64,000 nucleotides of DNA from Strigamia acuminata (lineage: Eukaryota > Arthropoda > Chilopoda > Geophilomorpha > Linotaeniidae), in contig OX442324.1 of assembly GCA_949358305.1 (NCBI GenBank), positions 682,001 to 746,000 on the forward strand. The letters are read 5' to 3'. A program made the position numbers and the translations under genes. The first letter of the stretch is position 1. Every line of letters starts with the position of its first letter. Below the pieces are notes generated by a model. That model did no database searches. It saw nothing but the letters and a program-made list of their open reading frames with translations, and had not been told where the DNA came from. Shown one piece after another: positions 55,273-64,000 of the stretch.

Positions 55273-56228
55273 TAAGGTAGAATATCTTTCAGATGACTTG
55301 TTTCAAAGAAATGAAATAATATGGAAAATGAATCCTTGCTCTTTGTTTTGTCATGGGCATGCTATTTACGGATCTTAATTTTTGAATTCTTCCACTTTCT
55401 AATTTTCTTATTTTTCTCTAAATTTATTTCATTTATTTTCACTGACTCATCTAAATAATTCTTTGTGCATCGTTTATTTTCAACAATTACTTCTTTCTAC
55501 TGACTACCATTCCTTGTTTTAGTTGATTGAGCTAATTGACATGTGATGGAAGTGACTTCTGGACAATTTGACCGTTTTGAATCACTTCTCACTCAGCTAT
55601 CACAACAGCTTAACACCTGGATATTGGGTTTGAACGTAAACTATTATTTTTGCATAAAAAGATAGGATTCCTGTTTTTAACTGTTGCAATACGATGCTCC
55701 AACTTTATTATTGTGAAATTAAAAGAATTAAAAGCACAAACAATTAGATAAACCGTAACATATGCTCCGTGCGTGAATGAAACGGAGAATTCAAAATGGT
55801 GGTGAAAGACGTCATTGCTAATGCAGATTTATAGTCAGTGACGCATATAGTGGTAAACTACCGGATTGGCTACGATATTTTCAGTTATAGTGCAAGCTCT
55901 GGTAGAGTTATAAGTTTTCCACTATACTTACAAGCTTAATGGGGGTTCATATAAGGGAACAGTATCTGCCGCAAACTGTGTAGTCTCGTATAAAATGTTA
56001 TCAAATGACGTAAAACATTAAAATTCTCAGATAAATTGCCATAAAATAGCATAATACATTGAAAATCTCATCAAATACCATAAATGATTGAAATACTAAC
56101 GTAAAACACTAAATTAAATAATGCAAATATGGTACAAGATTGTAATAAAAGCCGCACTCGATTAAGAGCCGTGGTTTATGGTGCCCGTTTTGAATTAAAG
56201 CTGCAGCTCTTACTCTAGCAAATACGGT
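55273..56228. other. Intronic sequence, no gene
   Basis: AT-rich, without terminal repeats or coding signal. I could not find continuation of the Cop-G gag here. Confidence 0.4.
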
Positions 56229-56642
56229 ATCTATACTCTTGTTTGACTCAAAAGGGATGCCTTCTCCCATTGACCGAGCCGCATTACTCCTAACTCCAGT
56301 CTGTATTACTACCACTAGGAGATGTAGTTTTTATTTTTATTGTGTTTTGTGATTGCTATTACCATTTAAGTTGATATAATTTTGATTATTTTTATAAAGA
56401 AATGCTACTTCCTTTTATGAAATAAAGTTCTCTGCACATATAAATGAAAAACTCATGTTTGTTCTGTTTATCGGTTGCTTTGTCTGGAAAGCACAATATT
56501 TTGTTACCTAAGCAATCGATTACAATGTCTGTACATTGTAATGCATTTCTGGTGTTGGGGTCTATATTTTTAGATCACTACACCAGTTATGCGGCTCGGC
56601 CAATGGGAGAAGGCATCCCTTTTGACTCGAACAAGAGTATAG
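56229..56642. repeat. Inverted repeat, about 55-bp arms
   Basis: 56229-56286 (gactcaaaagggatgccttc ...) pairs with 56588-56642 with about two or three mismatches; spacer about 300 bp. Probably a small foldback element; no TSD identified. Confidence 0.75.
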
Positions 56643-56659
56643 TTATTTTTTATTCCTTC

Positions 56660-56885
56660 AGGTTTTCACCGGATTCCTTTACTTTAGAGACGCCCATTTT
56701 AGCGACGCCATTTTTAAGGTGCTTAGATTCATCTAGATTAGGTTAGCTAAGGTTAGGTTAGGTCAGGTTAGTTTAGGTCAGGTTAGTTCGGTTCGGTTAG
56801 GACAGGTTAGGTTAGGTTTAATCAGGTTGAAAACTGGCGTCACTAAAACGGGCGTCGCTAAAGTGAAGTATATCCGTTTTAACTG
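56660..56885. mobile_element. Foldback element with gcgacgcc arms and TTAGG-like core
   Basis: Left tactttagagacgcccattt and right gggcgtcgctaaagtgaagt are inverted copies. The core 56738-56830 is built from ggttaggtcaggtta variants, the same type of core as 14461-14575. Exact ends and TSD unresolved. Confidence 0.7.
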
Positions 56886-57027
56886 GAAGTTAAAAGAAAA
56901 TTGGCAAAGTATACGGTCAGGAACTAGTTGGCATCAGTGCCAAAATGACTTTTGGACGTACTGTAATTGAAGCCATTGAAGGACCAACATAGTATTAATT
57001 TCATGTTTTTTATCATTTGATAGAATA

Positions 57028-57216
57028 CAGTCAATACTCCTTATAAAGAATCACAAGGGACCCAAAAAATCTGTACGTTTTCACGAGAGTTCGTTATAAC
57101 AAATTATTTTTAACATCGTGTTCTACGGCAAACCAATCAAATAGGCCATTTTTACCTATTCCTTAACGAATAATTCATTAATGTATATTGTGAATCGTTA
57201 TACGGAGGTTCGACTG
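57028..57216. mobile_element. Tigger/pogo-type MITE
   Basis: TA at 57026-57027 and 57217-57218. Left end cagtcaatactccttataaa; right end, reverse complemented, cagtcgaacctccgtataac. 189 bp. The CAGTCGAACCTC...TATAACGA form is typical of pogo/Tigger. Confidence 0.82.
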
Positions 57217-57218
57217 TA

Positions 57219-57970
57219 CTTATTTCTTTAGAATGTGCTAATAACATACTTTTTTCAAGGTATTGATTTCTTAATTTTAGCTAATATTTTTATTTTTATT
57301 TTTAGATTACACAATGTAAAAGTTCACCACTAAAATGCTATTTGTGTATTCATTTCCATTGTTTGATTATTTTATTGTTTTCTAAAAGTCAACATAAAAA
57401 GCCTGGGATAATAAATAATGATTGTGTTTGATAGATTTAATTACGTTTACAATATGCTAAGTCATTGAATATATCAAACACAAGCAAAAAAAGTGATACA
57501 CATTTGAAATAGAAGTACATACTAAAATAACGATGATTATCTAAACAATTATTTATTGGCAAAATCATACACAAAATATTTATATAATGAAAAAAAATGT
57601 TATGTGAAATTGTTTCTTTAATCCAGATAATCATGTACCTGTAAAGAAATTTAAAAAACATTACATAGAAGTAAAATAAACACTCAATGTTATTATTTCT
57701 CCGTAACTCAAAATACCTGGGACATGTAAAATAAGAATCAACAAACAATGGATATGAATGTAATTAAAATTTTGCTTTATCTCAATTGACTGTAATTGTT
57801 GCCATCATCCTCCTTACTAAAAGGCAAAGACAACCAAAATCTTTTTCTGTAAACCATGGTCTACTGACAAATCATCTACTTGCCATATTGTCAACCTGAT
57901 ATATTTTTAAGTGGGGATGTCAGTTACAGCAAACTGGTTAAGAGGGTTTGTAATCCCTAGTTCATGCCAA
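57219..57970. other. Intronic sequence, no gene
   Basis: Strongly AT-rich. Only short hydrophobic chance ORFs. Confidence 0.4.
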
Positions 57971-57978
57971 CTTTAAAT

Positions 57979-58376
57979 GATTTGTACCTGTTTCGGCGAA
58001 TCCCGTTTCGCTGAAATATTTCCCACGAAAATTGAATTCCCGTTTCGCCGAAAATGAAAAAAGTGAGTAATCGATCAATTTTTCAAATTTTTCGTTTTTC
58101 CACATTTCCACACATTTCCACACAATTTCCACACAATTCCTAAGAAGGGCTAACAAGAGGGGGGCGCAGCCCCCCCTTGACCCCTCGCGAACCTAACCTT
58201 ACTGGTTTTTTTATGCAAAACCTTTTTTTTTGAACGATTACTCACTTTTTTCATTTTCGGCGAAACGGGAATTCAATTTTCGGTGAAACGGGAATTTTCT
58301 TTTCGGTGAAACGGGAATTTTCTTTTCGGTGAAACGGGATTCGGCAAAACAGGATTCGGCGAAACAGGACATTACC
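57979..58376. mobile_element. Foldback element with gtttcgccgaaa arms
   Basis: CTTTAAAT at 57971-57978 and 58377-58384. Left gtacctgtttcggcgaatcc and right ggattcggcgaaacaggaca pair, and the arms repeat cggtgaaacgggaatttt in units of about 23 bp. The core has the hairpin ggggggcgcagccccccc and cctaacctta. Confidence 0.8.
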
Positions 58377-58585
58377 CTTTAAATACAGATGATGCCACTG
58401 TTTTTCATAGACTTGCATGTTAATGCGTTTTTCCAGTCTACCTCGCTTAAAATTGACCCTTTTTTTTAAAAAATATGTTTGGAATGACCTGTTCTCGGCC
58501 GCTATTAAGCCCAAATTTTAATTTTTTGTTTTACAAGCTAGAAAAAAGGAATTATTGTTTCTCTCTCCTCCGAAAATTTGATTTT

Positions 58586-60106
58586 TTGCAATGTCTCCAA
58601 AGTACTCAAATTTTATTCAATTTTCTGGATTAAACATTTATTTCCCACTAAGTTGAGCATGGAGAATTCACATTTCAGGTTAGTTTCATGCTAAAATTGA
58701 AATTAAAAAAATTCAATTGTAGTAATTTTTATCTAATGTTCACTATCCTCGGATTAAATGGGATGTCAGCTCCCCTACTTAATCCCTACTTAGCTAATGG
58801 TTTGCAGGTGTTGACTGTTAATTTTATTAATTTTTGAGTTGAAAATATTACACTGGATTTTGTAATTTGTAATACTTTTGTAATTATTTGGCATTTATTT
58901 GATTTGTTTTTTATTTTTTTTAAAGGTCAAGTGCACTGAGTGGGATTTTTACATTTTCTGAAAGCCCATATTAAAAAACCAATAATCATCAAGAAAAAAA
59001 TTAAATTGTTTCAGTAATTATTTCATAATAACAATCTAAAAACGTAGTTATCAAAAAGCAATGCATGATGGTCACAGACGTCTTGCCCTGCGTCATCAGT
59101 TCGAATCAGACAAGTCATGCACATGCGCAGACTGACTGTCAATTCAAAATTTGATTCGAAATTTTTTAAATGATTCAAGATTGTTCAAAAATGTTTTTTT
59201 ATGTAGCATTGATAGCAACTAAGATGAAATCATATTTAAAGAATTTAAAATCAATCCTGTCATTGGAAAACAATGGATTAATTGAGGTCAGACATCTTGG
59301 ATTACCCAGATCCAAGAACTGGATTCAGGTCAAATGAACTTTAGAACTTCGTCATACTCCCATCACACATTGCTTTTTGTTTGCTATGTTTTTGGATTAT
59401 TATTATAAAATATTTACCGCAACAATTGAATTTTTTTCTGATGATTATTAGTTTTTAATTGCGGGCTTTCAGAAAATGTAAAAATCCCACTCAGTGCACT
59501 TTACCTTTAATTTTTTTATTATTTTTTTTTTAAATTTTTTTTTAATGTTTTGGATTTGACAGTGTTATAGGAACGTTGCCGTAATTGATGCGGATGGGTC
59601 TGCATGGCGGAGTAGATCGCCGTCGATTGATGAAGAACGTTTTATACAGTATATGACGGCGATCCACTCCGCCATGCCGACTCATCCACTTCAACTATGG
59701 CATCAAAGTCCAAACACTGTCAACTCCAAAAACTTAAAAAGAATTAAAAATAATAATAAAAAATAAAATAAATATAAAAAAATAAAATAAATGGCAAACA
59801 ATTACGAAAGTATTACAAATTACAAAATCCAGTGTAATATTTTCAACTTGAAAATAAATAAAATTAACAAAAACTAACAGGCAACACCTGCAAACCATTA
59901 GCTAAGTAAGGATTAAGTAGGGGAGCTGCCATCTCTTTTAATCCGAGAAGGGTGAAAGTTAGATAAAAATTACTAAAGTTGATTTTTTTTTAATTTCAAT
60001 TTTAGCTTGAAACTAACTTGAAATTTGAATTCTCCATGCTCAACTTAGTGAGAAATAAATGCTTAATCCAGAAAATTGAATAAAATTTGAGCACCTTTGG
60101 AGACTG
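58586..60106. mobile_element. Long palindromic foldback, split by a TTAA MITE
   Basis: The outer arms 58586-58923 and about 59770-60106 are inverted copies (left caaattttattcaattttct, right agaaaattgaataaaatttg). The apex is a near-perfect stem: ggcggagtagatcgccgtc at 59606-59624 against gacggcgatccactccgcc at 59656-59674. Removing the MITE at 58924-59506 makes the arms almost equal (about 460 and 475 bp). No coding. Confidence 0.82.
58924..59506. mobile_element. TTAA-flanked MITE
   Basis: TTAA at 58920-58923 and 59507-59510. Ends aggtcaagtgcactgagtgg and, reverse complemented, aggtaaagtgcactgagtgg, with arms of about 45 bp up to the shared gaaagccc. 583 bp, non-coding. Confidence 0.82.
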
Positions 60107-60485
60107 CAGTACGATTCTGTCTTGTAATCATGGTTGCCATCCATGGCTAAAAAACAAAAAATTACGTCATTTTGCGGGCAAATGACGGACAACTGACATC
60201 TCACATTTACATTTCTTTGGAACATTATAAAATACGGAGTAGTACATTTATACATACCGGTAATGTTGAAGAAATAATTAGTATCATAATTTTGTTTATT
60301 ACATTTTATATATATTTTTTAATTCCAACATTACATGTAAATGTGCAAATTTATAATTTTTGCCAAAAATTTAAGTGCGAGATGTCAGTTGCCGCCATTT
60401 GCTCGCAAAACGTCTTTTTGTGTCTTTTATGTCTTTTTGGCCATGGGTGGCACTATGATCACAAGACGGAATCGCACTACAGTCT
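60101..60485. mobile_element. Foldback element, about 100-bp arms
   Basis: Left agactgcagtacgattctgt and right gcgattccgtcttgtgatca (inverted) pair. Both arms include aactgacatctc and a catggctaaaaa / catggccaaaaa segment. The core 60210-60360 is AT-rich. It abuts the outer end of the palindrome at 58586-60106. Confidence 0.75.
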
Positions 60486-61084
60486 AACAATTGAATTATG
60501 CTACATGTGAAGTCCTATGTTAATCGTCCTAGGTAAAACTAACCACACATGTTACTAAAACCATTGTTTGGTCCCAACACGGAAGGTTTACTAAAGTGAT
60601 GGGAGGAGAACTATGTGCTAGGCAAGTTGAATCGAAATGGTGTGCGAACACCTCAATTTCCACCTGAGTTGTGGAGTTGATATTCAGTTTATCAACCTGG
60701 CTAACCACCAATGCCATATTCTTTGCAATTCTGATTCAACACATGAAAAAATATGGACGTCATTGAGTTCAACTGTGGCATTGTCCATATCTTCAAGATG
60801 TAATCGCAATAGTTAATTATTACATTAAATGAAAATATGTTTATTATGCTGGCAAAAAATGACAAAAAATGTATTTGATTTGGTTGATTTTTGAGATATT
60901 AAATGTCATGTTTCCTCTAATCGGTTTTCAAAAACCGGTACATTACCTCGAGAAATAGAAGATTCGAATAAACGAGATTTGAGAAACTGAACTGATGTCA
61001 ACTGCTTAGTCTGTCTGCTGTCATACACCACCAGAAGTACACATTCCAGCAGCGAATGTCCTAATTGTGAAAATATGCTGATTC
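60486..61084. other. Intronic sequence, no gene
   Basis: No coding or terminal repeats recognised. Confidence 0.4.
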
Positions 61085-61200
61085 GCCATTGGAAACGAAT
61101 TTTGATATTTTCATTGGCCAACTTTGACGTTTTCGTCATTGGAAACGAATTTTGATATTTTCATTGGCCAACTTTGACGTTTTCGCCATTGTAAACGAGT
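61085..61200. repeat. 53-bp tandem duplication
   Basis: cattggaaacgaattttgat then attttcattggccaactttg is present twice head to tail. A third partial copy begins at 61190, and a diverged inverted copy lies near 63070-63115. Confidence 0.88.
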
Positions 61201-61559
61201 TTTGATGGCATGGTGGAATTTTTTCGACTGGATTCTTTTCAATCAGTACTATTTTTGACTGGATAAATTTCGACTGGATTATATTCAACCGGATATTTTT
61301 CGACCGCTAATCTTATCAATCAGCAATTCTCTCAATCAGGATTATTTTCGACTTCTATTAAAAGAATCCTAGTCAAAAATAAGAAAATAAACATCAAAAA
61401 TGAAAAAAATGATGAAAAAATATCCAAAAATGATGAAATCGACAACAAAGAAAGAAAAATAAACAAACTTGATGAAAAAACACAAAATAAAACTGCAGGA
61501 TTCCTTTCAACCAAGTCGAAAATGAATCCCGGTCGGAAAAAAACCTGGTCGAAGAAAAT

Positions 61560-61870
61560 CCTGATCAAAAATATTCCTGGTCAAAAATATTCCTGGTCAA
61601 AAATATTCCTGGTCAAAAATATTCCTGGTCAAGAATATTCCTGGTCAAAAATATTCCTGATCAAAAATATTCCTGGTCAAAAATATTCCTGATCAAAAAT
61701 ATTCCTGGTCAAAAATATTCCTGGTCAAAAATATTCCTGGTCAAAAATATTCTTGGTCAAAAATATTCCTGGTCAAAAATATTCCTGGTCAAAAATATTC
61801 CTCTTCAAAAATAATCCTGGTCAAAAATATTCTTGGTCAAAAATATTCCTGGTCAAAGATATTCCTGGTT
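61560..61870. repeat. 16-bp satellite tcaaaaatattcctgg
   Basis: About 19 copies head to tail with few variants (gatcaaaaatattcc, cttcaaaaataatcc). Part of the foldback arm. Confidence 0.95.
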
Positions 61871-61924
61871 GAAAGAAAATCCAGTCGAATAAAATCCTTG
61901 GTCGACTATAATCCTGATCAAAAA

Positions 61925-62951
61925 GGGCGGGGACCAAATGGGCGCGTCCTAATTACGCGCGCAAGTTAAATACGCGCATCAAATACGCGCGTCTTGAATG
62001 CGCGCTCTCAAATGCGCGCAATTCAAATGCGCGCGTCTTAAATGCGCGCGTCTTAAATGCGCGCGTATTAAATGTATTATTTATAAGAATTAAATAAAAA
62101 ATAATAAATATAATGAATTAATTTAAATGAATTTTTTAAAATACCAGTCTCAAATTCGCGCATATACTTAACTTTTGTTGTAACAATAGTAAAAAGACCG
62201 CTTTCTTTTTCACTTTTGAACTTGTTGCTTTAGACTTGGGTTTTCCAGTGACTGTATGTCAGTGGGCTTCAAGAAGAGTCTGGTGAGGTAGCTGCGCTTC
62301 TTGATCACCATGCGACAGACATGGCATTTCAGAAGCACATCAACCTCAACAGCCCTTTGTACACAGGCAGAGCATGCAGTGTTCCCACACCTGTACACAA
62401 CATTGCACTTGTGTGCACTGCACAGGAGACAGGTGGAATCTGTTGGATCCAACTGCACCACCAGGTAATTGCGATTTGAATAAACGAACTACCTCGGGGA
62501 GTTGGGCAATGGCATGGAGTCGCTGCCGTTCCCTGATGTTGGCCCACTCATCTGGCATCTCCGCCATACTTTTCCTCATCAGTTGCAGCTGTGGGTGGTT
62601 GACTACAGGTTCCACAACAACTGCAATGTTACGCCTTGTTCGCCGGCGTTGCGCAGGCGATTCCATAACATCTGCAACCGGACTTGGTGAGCGGCGTCAC
62701 GTATACATGACGTTACAACGCGTCACGTGTAGATGACGCAATTGCGCGCAATTGACTTGCGCGCATTTGATACGCGCGCATCTGATACGCGCGCATTTAA
62801 CGCGCGAATTTAACACCGACAATTTGTTTTTATTTATTTATTAATTAACTTCCAACAATCAATTTAATTGTGGGCGCGAATTTAAGACGCGCGCATTTGC
62901 TACCGTTTTTAATTCTGCGCGCATTTGAAATGCGCGCATCTGGTCCCACCC
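61925..62951. mobile_element. MULE-type element carrying a RING-like gene
   Basis: GATCAAAAA at 61916-61924 and 62952-62960, a 9-bp duplication. Ends gggcggggaccaaatggg and, reverse complemented, gggtgggaccagatgcgc. Both subterminal regions are rows of aaatgcgcgcgtctt-type words in opposite orientation. 9-bp TSDs and G-rich starts are known MULE traits. The interior has an ORF but no transposase, a Pack-MULE-like layout. The surrounding array contains similar words, so the exact TSD length could be 9 or 10. Confidence 0.72.
62210..62666 (-). pseudogene. RING-like zinc-finger gene inside the MULE-type element
   Basis: ATG 62666 opens MESPAQRRRTRRNIAVVVEP, then an alpha-helical stretch (MPDEWANIRERQRLHAIAQL). 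A frameshift near 62490 moves into the frame reading DSTCLLCSAHKCNVVYRCGN, TACSACVQRA and LLKCHVCRMVIKKRSYL, stop at 62210. The spacing CxxC...CGNxxCxxC...CxxC matches a RING finger (family form CGHxxxCxxC) with Asn in place of the usual His, suggesting an E3-ligase-like or altered metal site. It could be a captured host fragment or a gene native to the element. No intron is visible. Confidence 0.6.
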
Positions 62952-63030
62952 GATCAAAAAGAGTCCTGTTTCGCCAAACGTCGAAAATATTCCTGGTCAA
63001 AAGGAATCCAGGTTGAAAATAATCCTCCCT

Positions 63031-63559
63031 CCCGTTTTTACAATGGCAATGGCAAATTTGTGTATCCTTGCCATTGGAAACAAATCTTAATCTTACCAAT
63101 AGCGTCCAATGGCAAAAATTAAAAATTAAAAACACTTTATTAAATCCCAAAAATACTTTATTGAAAAAACTGAAAACTTATTAGAAAATATGCTTGTCCA
63201 AATGTACACCTATGGACAAAAAAATCTTCACATGATGCCATGCTGCTTCAGCTCCAAATGAGCAGTTCGTTTTTTGCCACCGGCGGCTGGAGTAATCTAC
63301 TTTTCCTGGGGGCAGCAGAAAGTTTAAATGTGACTAACAGTGAGATTTTTAGTGAAATTAAAGCAAATTTATTTTTATAATCCAATAAACAGTTTTTTCT
63401 TTTATCCATATTTGATTGGTTTATTTCTCAAAAAAAAAATTTGGAGAATAAAACTGGAAATATAGACAAATTTGAGAAAAAAATAATTTAAAATTTACAC
63501 TAATTTTTAGTGCAATAATACATTTTTTGGGCAAAAAACACCATTTTTAGGCCATTAAA
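63031..63559. other. No gene seen
   Basis: AT-rich sequence between the foldback and the terminal satellite. Confidence 0.4.
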
Positions 63560-64000
63560 ACAATTTATAATTCAAGAAACACTACTTTTGGTAAGACACC
63601 ATTTTTGTGCGAAAAATTCAAATTGTTGCAGAAAAATAGCATTTTTCACGCAAAAAATGGAATTTTTCGCACAAAACTAGTGTATGTCTTACACACGAAA
63701 TAATGTTTTTTAATAAAAAAGAGATGTTTTTTAACAGCCAAAATGGTGTTTTTTGGCCAAAGTAGTGTTTCTTGAATTTTAAATTGTTTTTATGGCCTAA
63801 AAATGGTGTTTTTGCCCAAAAATGGTGTTTTTTCACCCCGAAAATGGTGTTTTTGCCCAAAAAGGGTGTTTTTTGCCCAAAAATTGGATTTTTTGCCAAA
63901 AAATAGTGTTTTGTGCCCAAAAATGGTGGTTTTTCACCTCGAAAAGGGTGTTTTTGCCCAAAAATGGTGATTTTGCCCAAAAAAATGTATTTTTGTAAAT
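63560..64000. repeat. Satellite of aaaaatggtgtttttgccc units
   Basis: From about 63730 to the window end, units of 18-20 bp (aaaatggtgttttttgccc with variants) follow one another. 63500-63700 holds the same words inverted (ggcaaaaaacaccattttta), so the array folds back on itself. It continues past the window. Confidence 0.85.

Larger units (their letters stand above)
61209..63030. mobile_element. Foldback element with tttcgac/tggtc arms, hit by a MULE-type element
   Basis: The left part carries tttttcgactggatt words and the right part their complement (gaatccaggttgaaaataat). In between is the 16-bp array. Continuity across the 61925-62951 insertion is supported by its TSD. Outer ends are approximate and I found no TSD. 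Confidence 0.6.

Noticed and set aside
55178-55378. Continuation of the Cop-G gag beyond Cop-H
   Set aside because: The sequence after the CACTT duplication (KVEYLSDDLFQRNE in translation) does not align with the gag expected there.
58165-58187. Intrinsic terminator hairpin (ggggggcgcagccccccc)
   Set aside because: Rho-independent terminators are not relevant here. The hairpin is the core of a foldback element.
61560-61870. CRISPR-like array
   Set aside because: The 16-bp units are directly adjacent with no unique spacers, in a eukaryotic context. It is a simple satellite.
63618-63980. 120-codon low-complexity ORF (repeated GxKTPFLGKN-type peptide)
   Set aside because: It is a translation of the 18-20-bp satellite. 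There is no start context or complexity.

Overview
The window is AT-rich eukaryotic DNA, almost certainly from an arthropod and most likely an insect. Three things point there. Two spliced exons match synapsin. Several Ty1/copia elements carry the anticodon-half initiator-Met tRNA primer site known from Drosophila copia. The transposon mix (Tc1/mariner, piggyBac-like TTAA MITEs, hAT, PIF/Harbinger, MULE) is also typical. No rRNA, tRNA, CRISPR array or prokaryotic operon was seen. The species cannot be named from the sequence.

Host backbone: the only host gene I can support is synapsin, transcribed right to left. One exon lies at 44093-44150 and the next at 10184-10275, both with canonical splice sites and compatible phases. 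The 33.8 kb intron between them, and the flanking introns, hold everything else. Two anonymous minus-strand ORFs (6576-7058 and 12462-12767) have membrane segments but no recognised family.

Layout. 0-2.1 kb: tandem repeats split by a mariner-type MITE. 2.1-5.3 kb: a decayed autonomous MULE (transposase, SWIM finger, C48-type protease, PHD finger) with a TTAA MITE inside its gene. 7.4-9.4 kb: a 5'-truncated copia element (Cop-A). 10.2 kb: synapsin exon. 10.5-20.4 kb: MITEs, foldbacks, a large inverted repeat and copia remnants (Cop-B, Cop-C). 21.6-36.9 kb: a Ty3/gypsy element (Gyp-A) with gag, pol and a third ORF encoding a Ulp1/C48-like cysteine protease. Its integrase is split by a very young copia element (Cop-D, 27404-33317; identical 321-bp LTRs, 5-bp TSD, one uninterrupted polyprotein). 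37-40.3 kb: copia Cop-E and a gag remnant (Cop-F). 41.2-43.5 kb: nested MITEs and a Tc1 remnant. 44.1 kb: synapsin exon. 45.0-55.3 kb: a stacked nest in which copia Cop-G (+) was hit by a hAT MITE and abuts or was hit by copia Cop-H (-), which was itself hit by a solo LTR and by copia Cop-I (+). 56-64 kb: foldback elements, a Tigger-like MITE, satellites, and a MULE-type element with a 9-bp TSD carrying a RING-like gene.

How it fits together: this is a long-intron landing zone with at least nine copia copies and one gypsy element, where target-site duplications give a relative insertion order. The two observations most worth follow-up are the C48-type protease ORF in the env position of a gypsy element, with a second C48-like protease in an unrelated MULE 30 kb away, and a set of foldback elements that share ends and a 7-8-bp TSD but have arms built from different short repeated words.
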